A stretch of 64,000 nucleotides of DNA, from assembly GCF_021129215.1 (NCBI RefSeq), contig NZ_JAJOLP010000001.1, forward strand, positions 372,001 through 436,000, read 5' to 3'. Of this stretch, positions 35,714 to 44,872 are shown piece by piece. Below the pieces are notes generated by a model. It was not told the DNA's origin. It was given only the letters and a program-made list of their open reading frames with translations, and did no database searches. This DNA is from Agromyces sp. S2-1-8 (GTDB lineage Bacteria > Actinomycetota > Actinomycetes > Actinomycetales > Microbacteriaceae). The position numbers and the translations under genes were made by a program. Position 1 is the first letter of the stretch. Each line of letters starts with the position of its first letter.

Positions 35714-37276
35714 TTACGCGTCGTCGTCGGTGTCGGCCGCGATCATCTCGATGATCGTGTCGACGCTGAGCCCCGGGCCGTTGCTCACCTCGCCGATCTT
35801 GCGGCGGTCCTTGAGGATCACGATGCGATCGCTCAACCGCACCACCTCGTCGAGCTCGGACGAGATGAAGACGACGGCGACCCCCTCGCGCGCCAGCTCG
35901 GCGACGACGGCCTGGAGCTCGACCTTGGCCGCGATGTCGACACCGCGGGTCGGTTCGTCGAGCACGAGCACGTGCGGCCGCGTGGCGAGCCATCTCGCGA
36001 GCAGCACCTTCTGCTGGTTGCCGCCCGAGAGCTGCCGCGCGGGCGCATCCGGCCCCGGGGCGACGATGGCGAGCGACTCCATGAACCGATCGACGAGCGC
36101 ATCCCGCTCCGCGCGCGAGATCGGCCTCGCCCAGCCGCGGATGCCCTGCAGCGCGAGGATGATGTTCTCGCGCACGCTGAGCTCTTCGATGATGCCGCCG
36201 TCCCGGCGGTCCTCGCTCGCGAACGCGACACGGCGGCGAAGGGCCGCTGCCGGGTTCGGCAGGGCGGCCTCCCGCCCGTCCACGCGGATCGTGCCCGAGT
36301 CCCGCCGGACGACCCCCGCGAGCAGCTGCCCGAGCTCGCTGCGACCGGAGCCGCGCAGGCCGCCCAGTCCGACGATCTCACCCCGGTGCAGCTCGAGGTC
36401 GGTCGGCGCGAACTCGCCGCGCCGCCCGACGCCGGCTGCCTGGTAGAGGGGCTCCCCGGTCGGGTCGGCGCGGTGCGCGCGCCGCTCCGATCCGATGCGC
36501 CGCAACTCCGTGAGGTCCTTGCCGATCATCTTCGAGATCAGCACGGCGCGATCGAGCTCGCGTGTCGGGTACTCGCCCTGACCGCGCCCGTCGCGCAGCA
36601 CGGTGATGCGATCGCTGATCGCATAGACCTGTTCGAGGAAGTGCGAGACGAACAGGATGGCCACGCCCTGGTCGCGCAGCCTGCGCAGCGCGCGGAAGAG
36701 CGTCGCGACCTCGTCGGCGTCGAGGCTCGACGTGGGTTCGTCGAGCACGAGCACCTTGGGGTGGGTCACCATCGCTCGCGCGATGGCGACGAGCTGCTGC
36801 ATCGCCGGCGCGAGCGTCGCGACGGCGCTGCGCGGGTCGAGGCCCCCCAAGCCGAGTTCTTCGAGCACCGACACGGCACGCCGCCGGGTCGCGCCCCAGG
36901 CGATGCCGTACCAGCGGCGCTCCTCGTGCCCGATCATGACGTTCTCGGCGACGGAGAGGTTGACGCAGAGGTCGACGTCCTGGAACGCCGCGGCGATCCC
37001 GGCGGATTCCGCCGCACCGGGTCCGGCGAGCGAAACGCTCTCCCCCGCGATCCTCACTTCACCGGCGCCGATGCGGTACGCGCCGGTCAGCGCCTTGACG
37101 AGCGACGACTTACCGGCGCCGTTGCCGCCCATGAGCGCATGCACCTCGCCCGGGTAGAGCCGCAGATCGACCTCATGCAGCACCGGCCTCCCCTCGATCT
37201 CTACCGTGACGCCGATCATCTCGACGACGGGCCGCTCGTCGGCGACCCGCGACGGCGAGGCATCCGTCGCGGTCAT
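35714..37276 (-). CDS. Second CUT2 sugar ABC ATPase, co-encoded with a LacI repressor
   Basis: The protein has 520 residues with two ABC domains. ATG 37276 overlaps the LacI stop by ATGA. Domain 1: GGNGAGKSS (Walker A ending in Ser rather than Thr, and Gly for the usual Glu), LAPAMQQLVAI, VLVLDEPTSSLD. Domain 2: LRGSGRSELGQ, LSGGNQQKVLLARWLA, VLVLDEPTRGVD. It is clearly paralogous to the YtfR-like protein at 32772-34400, sharing KIGEvsNGP near the C-terminus. No permease or binding protein lies between the two ATPases, so it may energise the same transporter, replace the other ATPase, or serve permeases elsewhere. Confidence 0.9.
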   Translation of the reverse strand: MTATDASPSRVADERPVVEMIGVTVEIEGRPVLHEVDLRLYPGEVHALMGGNGAGKSSLVKALTGAYRIGAGEVRIAGESVSLAGPGAAESAGIAAAFQDVDLCVNLSVAENVMIGHEERRWYGIAWGATRRRAVSVLEELGLGGLDPRSAVATLAPAMQQLVAIARAMVTHPKVLVLDEPTSSLDADEVATLFRALRRLRDQGVAILFVSHFLEQVYAISDRITVLRDGRGQGEYPTRELDRAVLISKMIGKDLTELRRIGSERRAHRADPTGEPLYQAAGVGRRGEFAPTDLELHRGEIVGLGGLRGSGRSELGQLLAGVVRRDSGTIRVDGREAALPNPAAALRRRVAFASEDRRDGGIIEELSVRENIILALQGIRGWARPISRAERDALVDRFMESLAIVAPGPDAPARQLSGGNQQKVLLARWLATRPHVLVLDEPTRGVDIAAKVELQAVVAELAREGVAVVFISSELDEVVRLSDRIVILKDRRKIGEVSNGPGLSVDTIIEMIAADTDDDA

Positions 37277-38301
37277 GTCGACCTCGGCGGCGCGGTCGAC
37301 GACCGAACGACCAGTTCGCTCGCGATCTTCGAGCGCTGCGGTATCTCTCGCCCCTCGAGCGCAGCCCGGAGCACCTCCATCGCCTTGGTGCCGAGTGCGT
37401 GGAAGTCCTGCCTGACGGTCGTCAGCGGTGGGATGAAGTGGCGGGAGAACGGCAGGTCGTCGAAGCCGACGACGCTGACGTCGTCGGGCACGCGGATGCC
37501 GCGGTCGTGGAAGCCGTGCACGACCCCGAGCGCCATCTCGTCGTTCGCGACGAACATCGCGGTGTAGTCGGGCACCCCCTTCAGCCCGGCCGCGTACTCG
37601 TAGCCGAAGTCGGCCGTCCAGTCGCCGACGACGATCGGGCGCGCCTTGAGTCCCCATTCCTCGATGCGGGTGTGGAACGCACGCTCGCGGCCACGGGCGT
37701 CGAGCCAGTCGAGCGGGCCGGCGAGATGCAGGATGTCGCGGTGGCCGAGCGACACGAGGTGATCGACGGCGAGCATCGTTCCAAGCTGCTGGTCGACGCT
37801 GACCGTGAGGAAGGTCGGATCCTTCGCGGCCTTGACGACGAGCACCGGCACGTCGATCGAGATGCTGCGCAGCGCCGTCACCGACGAGGAGCGCGGGGCC
37901 ACGACGCACAGCGCGTCGACGCCCTCCGCGATGAGGTGGCCGACGGCCGCCTCGGGGGTGAGGTTCGCATCGTCCTGCATCGCGACGGAGGTCACGGAGT
38001 AGCCGCTCGACCGGGCCGCGAGCTCGAGTCCGCGCAACGTGCTCGTCGGCCCGAACTCGACCGCGCTGTCGACGATGACGCCGATGCGCTGGGTGCGCTG
38101 GGTCGCGAGGGCCCGGGCTGCGCTGTTCGGCTTGAAATCGAGCTCGCGCACGACATCGAGCACGCGCTGGCGGGTCGACGGCCGAATCCCGGGATGCCCG
38201 TTGAGCACTCGCGAGACCGTCATGTGCGATACCCCGGCGAGCGCGGCGACCTCGCGGATGCCGAGCTTCTCGGGGCGCTCACCTACCTCGATGCCGCTCA
38301 C
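37273..38301 (-). CDS. LacI-family regulator of the CUT2 cassette
   Basis: The protein has about 342 residues. Two adjacent GTG codons (38304, 38301) are possible starts; CAGGAG lies 4 or 7 bases before them, and the second is preferred. The HTH is LGIREVAALAGVSHMTVSRVLNGHPGIRPSTRQRVLDVV (about residues 13-52). Effector-domain signatures: YTAMFVANDEMALGVVHGF and VSVVGFDDLPFSRHFIPPLTTVRQDF. It is translationally coupled to the second CUT2 ATPase, so repressor and transporter component are made together. Candidate operators are upstream of the YtfQ-like gene; none was found in front of its own gene. Confidence 0.88.
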   Translation of the reverse strand: MSGIEVGERPEKLGIREVAALAGVSHMTVSRVLNGHPGIRPSTRQRVLDVVRELDFKPNSAARALATQRTQRIGVIVDSAVEFGPTSTLRGLELAARSSGYSVTSVAMQDDANLTPEAAVGHLIAEGVDALCVVAPRSSSVTALRSISIDVPVLVVKAAKDPTFLTVSVDQQLGTMLAVDHLVSLGHRDILHLAGPLDWLDARGRERAFHTRIEEWGLKARPIVVGDWTADFGYEYAAGLKGVPDYTAMFVANDEMALGVVHGFHDRGIRVPDDVSVVGFDDLPFSRHFIPPLTTVRQDFHALGTKAMEVLRAALEGREIPQRSKIASELVVRSSTAPPRST

Positions 38302-38382
38302 CACCGATCTCCTGCCTCGGGAGCGCAGATGCGCCGGACCTCGGCCGCGCATCCGCGAGCCGACGGGACCAGACTATTCGCT

Positions 38383-38415
38383 CCGTCCATCCCGCACACC
38401 GTGCGGGATGGACGG
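38383..38415. terminator. Perfect 15-bp hairpin terminator
   Basis: A perfect inverted repeat (38383-38397 with 38401-38415, arms beginning CCGTCCATCCC) has a 3-base loop. It lies 35 bases after the stop of the oxidase gene and before the LacI gene. There is no T-tract, as usual in actinobacteria. It probably ends the arabinofuranosidase operon. Confidence 0.7.
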
Positions 38416-38449
38416 TTGCCGGAGGTGTCGCAGGACTCGGCAGGGCGGT

Positions 38450-39745
38450 TCAGAGCCCGAGCCGCTCCAGGTAGGAGTTCACGAAGCGGCGCTCGGGATC
38501 GAAGCGCTCCCGCAGTACCGCGAAGTCGCGCCAGCGCGGGTACCGGCTGGCCACCTCCTCGCCGGGCAGCGCGAAGAGCTTGCCCCAGTGGGGACGCGCG
38601 GTCGCCGGCAGGGCCGCCTCGATCCGCGGCAGCAGCGCCTCGACGGCCGCCTGCTCGCGCCGCCACGTGAAGTGGATGCCGACGGCGTCGACCCCGTACG
38701 ACGAGCTCAGCCACAGGCGGTCGGCCGCGACGGTGCGGATCTCGCACACGTGGAGGAGCGGCGCGACGCGGTCGGCGAGCGAGCGCACGGCCTCGATCGC
38801 GGCGACCGCGTCACGGCGCGGCACGAGGTACTCCGACTGCAGCTCCTCTCCCGCGGAGGGCGTGAATGCGAGCCGGAAGTGCGGCAGCCGCTCGTGCCAC
38901 GGGCCGGGCGCCCCGAGCTGCTCGGTCGTCGCTCGCGCGTCACCGCCCGGCACGGGATGGCGTGGCGCTGCGGCGGCCGTCGCCCCGAGCGTGCCGGCGA
39001 TGAACGCGGATGCCTCGCCGTCGGCACCCGGCCCCGAGGCATCCGCTCGCTGCTTGAGCCAGAGCAGGTCGGCCCGGTCGGTGCGCTGCCATGTCGTGAA
39101 GACGCTGACGCTCGTCGCGAGCGAGGTGACCCGGTCGAACCCGTCGAGCACGGCGTCCCACCGCGGCCCGTCGAAGACGTGCTGCGCGACCGCGTACGCC
39201 GGCTCGACGTCGAGTTCGAGGGCGACGACCACGCCGAGGGCGCCGAGGTTCACGACCACGCCCTCGAAGTCGGCGTCGCCGCGCCGAAGGCTCCGGACCT
39301 CGCCGTCGCCGCCGACGATCGCGATCGCGCGCACGGCGCTCGCGAGGGAACCGAGCCGGTCGCCCGAGCCGTGGGTGCCGGTCGCGATCGCACCCGCGAC
39401 CGAGATGTGCGGCAGCGAGGCGAGGTTCGCGAGGGCGAGCCCGCGCGCGTGCAGCGCCTCGGCGAGTGCGCCGTAGCGCAGTCCGCCCGAGATGCGCACC
39501 GCCCCGGGCGCGCTGCCGGCATCGACCTCGACCGGCAGCCCGTCGGTCTCGATGTGGGTGCCGGCCGTGTCGGCGAGGTCGTTGAAGCTGTGCCGCGAGC
39601 CGAGCGCGCGGAACCGGTCGCCGCCCACCCAGCCCGGGTCGGCGAGGAGATTCTGGAGCTCGGCGACCGAGCGCGGTCGCACGACCCGGCTCGCTCGATG
39701 TCCGAGGTTGCCGGCCCAGTTCCGCCGGCCCTCACTGGTGCGCAT
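38450..39745 (-). CDS. FAD-dependent alditol oxidase-like protein (AldO/XyoA family)
   Basis: The protein has 431 residues; ATG 39745 is chosen, though GTG 39754 is possible and neither has a clear ribosome site. The FAD-binding PCMH domain covers about residues 15-185, with GSRHSFN where His52 matches the covalent FAD site of Streptomyces AldO, and LPHISVAGAIATGTHGSG. The C-terminal substrate domain ends in RPHWGKLFALPGEE and DFAVLRERFDPERRFVNSYLERLGL, the HWGK motif of sugar-acid and alditol oxidases. It would oxidise polyols such as xylitol or arabinitol, or an aldonolactone, making hydrogen peroxide. It is the last gene after the GH51 arabinofuranosidase. Confidence 0.85.
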   Translation of the reverse strand: MRTSEGRRNWAGNLGHRASRVVRPRSVAELQNLLADPGWVGGDRFRALGSRHSFNDLADTAGTHIETDGLPVEVDAGSAPGAVRISGGLRYGALAEALHARGLALANLASLPHISVAGAIATGTHGSGDRLGSLASAVRAIAIVGGDGEVRSLRRGDADFEGVVVNLGALGVVVALELDVEPAYAVAQHVFDGPRWDAVLDGFDRVTSLATSVSVFTTWQRTDRADLLWLKQRADASGPGADGEASAFIAGTLGATAAAAPRHPVPGGDARATTEQLGAPGPWHERLPHFRLAFTPSAGEELQSEYLVPRRDAVAAIEAVRSLADRVAPLLHVCEIRTVAADRLWLSSSYGVDAVGIHFTWRREQAAVEALLPRIEAALPATARPHWGKLFALPGEEVASRYPRWRDFAVLRERFDPERRFVNSYLERLGL

Positions 39746-39788
39746 GGTCACCACCGTACGGGTCGGCGCGCCCGCCGCTGCGCACGGT

Positions 39789-41300
39789 TCACCCGAGCGA
39801 CAGCGCCGTCCACGACACCGGCGGCAGCGTCACGGTGAGGGCGCCGCCCTCGATGCGCACCGAGTCGTTCTCGTGCGGCGCGACCCGCTCGGGCTCGGCG
39901 AGGGTGTTCTTCGCGTACGCGTCCTCGTCGGCGAGCGTGTGCGACTCGAGGACCGAGACGTCGCCGAGCGAGGCGACGTCGACGGTCACGTCGAGCGCCT
40001 CGGTCGTCGAGCGGTTCACGAGGAAGACCGCCGAACGCCCCGTCGACGCGTCGTGCGTCGCGACCGCGTCGACGAGCGGCACGACGCCGTACTCCTTCGT
40101 CTCGTACGTCGGCGCGTCGAGCTTCAGCTCGAGCGCCGCGCCCTGCGCGAGGCGCGAGGTGATCGAGAAGGGGAAGAACGTGGTCTGGCGCCAGGCAGGT
40201 CCGCCGGGCTCGGTCATGATCGGCGCGATGACGTTGACGAGCTGGGCGAGACTCGCCGAGGTGACCCGGTCGGCGTGCTTCAGCAGCGAGATCATGAGGT
40301 TTCCGAACACGACCGCGTCGGCGACCGAGTACACGTCCTCGAGCAGGCGCGGCGCGACCGGCCAGTTGTCGAGGCCCTCGATCTTGTCGACGTTCTGGAA
40401 CCGCGAGAGGTACCAGACGTTCCACTCGTCGAACGAGATGTTCACGGTCTTGTCGCTGCCGCGCACGGCCTTCACGTGGTCGGCGGTCGCGACGACGGTC
40501 TCGATGAAGCCGTCCATGTCGACGGCCGACGCGAGGAAGGAGCCGAGGTCGCCGTCCTTCTCCTCGTAGTAGGCGTGGCACGAGATGTAGTCGACGTCGT
40601 CGTAGGCGTGCGTCAGCACGACCCGCTCCCACTCGCCGAAGGTCGGCATGTGCGCACTCGACGACCCGCAGACGACGAGCTCGATCGACGGGTCGAGCTG
40701 GCGCATCGCCTTCGCGGTCCGCGACGCGATCTTGCCGTAGTCGTCGGCGCTGCGGTGGCCGAGCTGCCACGGGCCGTCCATCTCGTTGCCGAGGCACCAC
40801 ATCCTCACGCCGAACGCGTCGGTACGGCCGTTGTCGATGCGGCGCTGCGACAGGGCGGTGCCGCCCGCGAGGTTCGCGTACTCGAGCAGGTCGAGCGCCT
40901 CGAGGGTGCCACGGGTGCCGAGGTTGACGGCGAGCATGAGCTCCGAGCCGACCTTGTCGAGCCACGACGAGAACTCGTGCAGCCCGACCTCGTTGGTCTC
41001 GGTCGAGTGCCACGCGAGGTCGAGCCGGCGCGGACGCTCCTCGCGCGGTCCGACCGAGTCCTCCCAGCGGAAGCCCGACACGAAGTTGCCGCCGGGGTAC
41101 CGGATGGTCGAGACGCCGAGCTCCCTGACGAGTTCGACGACGTCGGTGCGGAAGCCCTCCGCGTCGGCTGCGGGGTGACCGGGCTCGTAGATGCCGTCGT
41201 ACACGTGGCGGCCGAGGTGCTCCACGAAGCCGCCGAAGACGCGGCGGTCGATGCGGCCGACCTCGAAGTGCGGGTCGATGGTGAGGTGTGCGCTGGGCAT
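39789..41300 (-). CDS. abfA: GH51 alpha-L-arabinofuranosidase, intracellular
   Basis: The protein has 503 residues, normal for GH51, without signal peptide. The N-terminal signature IDRRVFGGFVEHLGRHVYDGIYEP is diagnostic. The acid/base is Glu173 (CLGNEMDGPWQ) and the nucleophile Glu292 (SFDEWNVWYLSR). A C-terminal beta-sandwich ends in VSWTALSLG. It releases L-arabinose from arabino-oligosaccharides imported by the three upstream transporter genes, feeding AraA. Confidence 0.96.
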   Translation of the reverse strand: MPSAHLTIDPHFEVGRIDRRVFGGFVEHLGRHVYDGIYEPGHPAADAEGFRTDVVELVRELGVSTIRYPGGNFVSGFRWEDSVGPREERPRRLDLAWHSTETNEVGLHEFSSWLDKVGSELMLAVNLGTRGTLEALDLLEYANLAGGTALSQRRIDNGRTDAFGVRMWCLGNEMDGPWQLGHRSADDYGKIASRTAKAMRQLDPSIELVVCGSSSAHMPTFGEWERVVLTHAYDDVDYISCHAYYEEKDGDLGSFLASAVDMDGFIETVVATADHVKAVRGSDKTVNISFDEWNVWYLSRFQNVDKIEGLDNWPVAPRLLEDVYSVADAVVFGNLMISLLKHADRVTSASLAQLVNVIAPIMTEPGGPAWRQTTFFPFSITSRLAQGAALELKLDAPTYETKEYGVVPLVDAVATHDASTGRSAVFLVNRSTTEALDVTVDVASLGDVSVLESHTLADEDAYAKNTLAEPERVAPHENDSVRIEGGALTVTLPPVSWTALSLG

Positions 41301-41368
41301 GCGGGTGCTTTCTGTTTCGTGTTCGGTTCAAGGGGGCGGTCGCCTCGGCACCGCCCGTTCGTCGAGTG

Positions 41369-42313
41369 CTACTTGATCGAGCCGACCGAGAGGCCGCCCT
41401 GCCAGTAGCGCTGCAGGAAGAGGAAGGAGAGGATGAGCGGCAGCACCGAGATGAAGGCGCCCGAGGTGATGAGGTTCCACACCTGCTCGCCGCCGGCGCC
41501 CGCGTTCGAGAGCGCCGTCCACCGGTTGAGCCCGACGGTGACGGGCAGCAGCTGCGGGTCGGTCAGCACGGCGAGCGGCAGGAAGAAGTTGTTCCACGTG
41601 CCGACGATCGAGAGCAGCAGCACCGTCACGATCGCGGGGCGCAGCAGCGGCAGCGCGACCTGGAAGAAGGTGCGCAGCTCGCCGGCGCCGTCGATGCGGG
41701 CCGCCTCGAGCATCTCGTCGGGCACCGCGTCCTGCGTGTAGACCCGCATCAGGTAGACGCCGAACGGGCTGAGCAGGCTCGGCAGGATGACGGCCCACGG
41801 GGTGTTGATGATGCCGTACTGGCTGAGCAGCATGAACGTCGGGATGACGAGGGCCGTGAGCGGCACCATGACCGAGCCGAGCACGACCGTGAACACCGCC
41901 CCGCGACCCCGGAAGTCGTACTTCGCGAAGCCGTACCCCGCGAGGATCGCGAGGATCGTCGCGCCGATGCCGCCCGCGAAGGCGTACAGGAACGAGTTGC
42001 CGAGCCAGCGCCAGTAGATGCCGCCCTGGTGGGTGAACAGCTCGGCGATGTTCGAGAACAGCGAGAAGTCGCCGGAGAACCAGAACGCCGGGCTCGAGAA
42101 CAGCCCTGCCGTGTCCTTCGTCGAGGCGACGACGAGCCACCAGATCGGCACGACGAAGTAGATCGCGAGGATCACGAGGAAGACGTGCGAGCCGATGCGC
42201 CGCCCGCCGGCGCGGCGGCGGCCCTTGGCGCTTCGGTCGACGTGCGAGGGCACCCCGGTCGCGGTGGTGAGCGGCTCGGCCGCCTCGATCGGGCGCTGGG
42301 TGAAGATCGACAT
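41369..42313 (-). CDS. Sugar ABC transporter permease, MalG-type (AraQ-like)
   Basis: The protein has 314 residues; ATG 42313 shares its A with the TGA of the previous permease. It has a charged cytoplasmic N-terminus (about 1-40) and six membrane segments. The EAA loop is EMLEAARIDGAGELRTFFQVALPLLRP. The C-terminus FLFLQRYWQGGLSVGSIK is typical of this subunit. It forms the channel with the upstream permease. No ATPase is in the operon, so a shared ATPase is implied. Confidence 0.93.
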   Translation of the reverse strand: MSIFTQRPIEAAEPLTTATGVPSHVDRSAKGRRRAGGRRIGSHVFLVILAIYFVVPIWWLVVASTKDTAGLFSSPAFWFSGDFSLFSNIAELFTHQGGIYWRWLGNSFLYAFAGGIGATILAILAGYGFAKYDFRGRGAVFTVVLGSVMVPLTALVIPTFMLLSQYGIINTPWAVILPSLLSPFGVYLMRVYTQDAVPDEMLEAARIDGAGELRTFFQVALPLLRPAIVTVLLLSIVGTWNNFFLPLAVLTDPQLLPVTVGLNRWTALSNAGAGGEQVWNLITSGAFISVLPLILSFLFLQRYWQGGLSVGSIK

Positions 42314-43260
42314 CACTTCAGTCCGCTCTGCTTGCGGGTGAGGAACAGGAAGACGAACGAGCCGGCGAAGACGAGGGCACCGAGCGAGAACGCGATCGCC
42401 GACGCGTAGTTGAACTGGCTGTACGAGAAGGCGAGCGAGTACGCGTACATGTTGGGCGTGTACGCCGCGTCGATCGCGCCCTGGGCGACGTTGCGCAGCA
42501 CGACCGGCTCGGTGAAGAACTGCAGCGTGCCGATGAGGGCGAACATGACGATCATGACCATCGACGAACCGATCATCGGCACCTTGATGCGCAGCGCCGT
42601 CTGCCAGCCGTTCGCGCCGTCGATGCGGGCCGCCTCGTAGATCGACGGGTCGATCGCGCGCAGGGCCGCGTAGATCACGACCATGTAGTAGCCCGCCCAC
42701 TGCCACGTGACGATGTTCACGAGGCTGCCGAAGATCGTGCCCGGGGCGAGGAAGTCGGGGGTCGGCATGCCGACGAGGTTGAAGAGCGTGCCGCCCGGGC
42801 CGAACCGGGGGCTGTACAGGAAGCTCCACATGAGTGCGCCGATGACGCCGGGGATGGCGTACGGCGCGAAGATCAGCAGCCGCGAGAGCTTCGAGAGCTT
42901 CGTCGCGAGGGTGTCGAGCACGAGCGCCGCGGCGATCGCGACGATGAGCTGCGCGGGGATCATCACGACGGCGAACGCGAGCACCCGCAGCATGCCCTCG
43001 AGGAAGAGCGGGTCGGTGAACGCCTTCGCGTAGTTGCCGAGCCCGGTGAACTCGGTGCCGGTCGCGAGCGTCGACGTGAACAGGCTCATGCCGAACGCGT
43101 AGGCGAGGGGGAACACGAGCAGCAGCGCGAAGACGGCGAGGAACGGCGAGACGAAGAGCCAGCCCCAGCGCTGCCGTCGGCGCAGGAGGGTGGATCCGCC
43201 GGCGCGCGGGGCGCGGCGTCGCGGCACCGCGGGGGCGGCGACGCTGGTCTGGGTGGTCAT
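42313..43260 (-). CDS. Sugar ABC transporter permease, MalF-type (AraP-like)
   Basis: The protein has 315 residues with six membrane segments after a basic N-terminus (residues about 1-32). A conserved periplasmic segment EFTGLGNYAKAFTDPLFLEGMLR follows the first segment. The EAA loop is SIYEAARIDGANGWQTALRIKVPMIGSS. It lies 103 bases after the binding-protein gene in the arabinofuranosidase operon. Confidence 0.93.
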   Translation of the reverse strand: MTTQTSVAAPAVPRRRAPRAGGSTLLRRRQRWGWLFVSPFLAVFALLLVFPLAYAFGMSLFTSTLATGTEFTGLGNYAKAFTDPLFLEGMLRVLAFAVVMIPAQLIVAIAAALVLDTLATKLSKLSRLLIFAPYAIPGVIGALMWSFLYSPRFGPGGTLFNLVGMPTPDFLAPGTIFGSLVNIVTWQWAGYYMVVIYAALRAIDPSIYEAARIDGANGWQTALRIKVPMIGSSMVMIVMFALIGTLQFFTEPVVLRNVAQGAIDAAYTPNMYAYSLAFSYSQFNYASAIAFSLGALVFAGSFVFLFLTRKQSGLK

Positions 43261-43363
43261 GGCTCGTTCTCCTCGTCGAGACGGTCGGAAGCCGGGGTCC
43301 GTGGTCGGTTGCGCGGGGCACGGGCGGATGCCTCGGCATGGGCGCGAGGCATCCGCCCGCCGA

Positions 43364-44695
43364 TCACTCGAGCGTGAAGCCCTGCTCGGTCGCGTACTGC
43401 TCGAGCGAGGCCTGCAGGTCGTCGAGCGCCTGGTCGGAGGTCTTCTCGCCCTGCACCATCGCGAACTGCTCCTCGGTCAGCTGGTCGTAGGCGTAGTTCT
43501 GGAAGGGGCTGAACGTGAAGCCCTGGTAGCCGGCGGCGGCCTCGAGGAAGACGTCCTTGTTGATCTGCTGCCCACCGAAGAACGGGTACTCGAGGTCGCG
43601 GAAGTAGTCGGACTCGAGGATCGGCTTCCACAGCGGGAAGAGGGCGGCCTGCTCGATGCCGATCTTCCACGCCTCCTCGGTGCCGAAGATCTCCTTGGCG
43701 ACCGTCGCTGCGGCCTCCTTGTCCTTCGCCTGGCTCGTCACGGCGAAGGTCGAGCCGCCCCAGTTGATCTGCACGGGGTTCGCCGGGTCCCACTGCGGAA
43801 CCGGTGCGGCGCGCCACTCGGCGTCGCTGTCGGCGTCGGACAGGCCTTGCAGGTAGCCGGGGCCCCATGCGGCGGCGACGTAGATCGCGTACGAGCCGTC
43901 GACGAGCTTGGTGTTGTAGTCGGCGGTGAACGCGTCGTCGGTGGCGACGAGGCCGTCCTTCACGAGCCCGTCCCAGTAGGCGAGCACCTGCTTCGAGCCG
44001 TCGTCGTTCACGTCGATGCCGATCTCGGTCGGGTTCGCGTTGTCGTAGGCGAACGGCACCGAGCCGGCCTGGGCGAAGAGCGCCTGGTTGTAGGCGCGGC
44101 CGTTGGTCGGGAAGTCGGCGAGCACGCCGGGGGCGCCCGCATCCTTCAGGGCCTGCGCGGCGGCCTTGAACTCGTCCCACGTGGTGGGGGCGGCGATGCC
44201 GTACTGGTCGAGGATGTCCTTGCGGTAGAGCATGCCCATGGGGCCGCCGTCGACGGGGATGGCGTACACCGCGTCGCCGCTCGAGACGTCCTTCCAGGCG
44301 CCGTCGGTGTAGTCCGCCTGCACGTCGCCTGCGCCGTACTCGGTGAGGTCGACGAGCGCGTCGCGGATCGAGAAGCTCGAGAGCACCTCGCTCTCGAGCA
44401 TGATGACGTCGGGGGCGCCCGAGCCGGCCTCGATGGCGGTCGAGAACTTCGTGTACTCGTCGTTGCCCTGCCCGGCGTTCGTCCAGCAGATCTGGACGTC
44501 GTCGTGGCTCTCGTTGAAGAGGTCGACGACGTCTTCGAACGCGGGGTACCAGGCCCAGACGCTGACCTGCGTGGCGTCGGCGTTGACGATCTTGTTGGTG
44601 CAGGAGGCCTCTTCGGCGCCGCCGGCCGAGCAGCCGGTGAGCGCGGCTGCGGCGACGGCGACGACGCCGCCCGCTGCCAGGAACTTCGACTTCAT
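43364..44695 (-). CDS. Extracellular sugar-binding lipoprotein of the arabinofuranosidase operon
   Basis: The protein has 443 residues. The signal peptide ends in lipobox ALTGCS (about residues 18-23). The mature part reads QVSVWAWYPAFEDVVDLFNESHDDVQICW, then GAPDVIMLESEVLSSF, typical of family 1 binding proteins. Two cysteines (ASC, QICW) may form a disulphide. It is the first transporter gene of the cassette, preceded by a promoter with ACAACGTTGTA operators. The ligand is probably an arabino-oligosaccharide, inferred from the GH51 gene downstream. Confidence 0.92.
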   Translation of the reverse strand: MKSKFLAAGGVVAVAAAALTGCSAGGAEEASCTNKIVNADATQVSVWAWYPAFEDVVDLFNESHDDVQICWTNAGQGNDEYTKFSTAIEAGSGAPDVIMLESEVLSSFSIRDALVDLTEYGAGDVQADYTDGAWKDVSSGDAVYAIPVDGGPMGMLYRKDILDQYGIAAPTTWDEFKAAAQALKDAGAPGVLADFPTNGRAYNQALFAQAGSVPFAYDNANPTEIGIDVNDDGSKQVLAYWDGLVKDGLVATDDAFTADYNTKLVDGSYAIYVAAAWGPGYLQGLSDADSDAEWRAAPVPQWDPANPVQINWGGSTFAVTSQAKDKEAAATVAKEIFGTEEAWKIGIEQAALFPLWKPILESDYFRDLEYPFFGGQQINKDVFLEAAAGYQGFTFSPFQNYAYDQLTEEQFAMVQGEKTSDQALDDLQASLEQYATEQGFTLE

Positions 44696-44784
44696 TGTGC
44701 TGTGCTTCCTCTCGCGGTGGGGACACCGGTGTCTCTGGGTGCCGCCGCGCCCACGTCGGCGCGGTCGGGGGGATCCGCTTGTTT

Positions 44785-44844
44785 TACAACGTTGTACGTA
44801 AACGTTGTAACGGACATGATGCCGCGCCCGTCGCGACGTGTCAA
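44785..44844 (-). promoter_or_regulatory. Promoter and operators of the arabinofuranosidase transport operon
   Basis: On the minus strand TTGACA (44844-44839) and CATCAT (44821-44816) are 17 bases apart. Downstream at the predicted start is the perfect palindrome TACAACGTTGTA (44785-44796). A second, half-conserved site centred 13 bases away keeps the arm CGTTGTAA (44803-44810). The LacI gene just upstream is the likely repressor. Confidence 0.75.
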
Positions 44845-44872
44845 CCTCGCACGGACGTACGGCGTGCGGTGT

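Noticed and set aside
35714-37909. Extended frame upstream of the second CUT2 ATPase
   Set aside because: The upstream part is a shadow of the LacI gene; the ATGA overlap at 37276 fixes the start.
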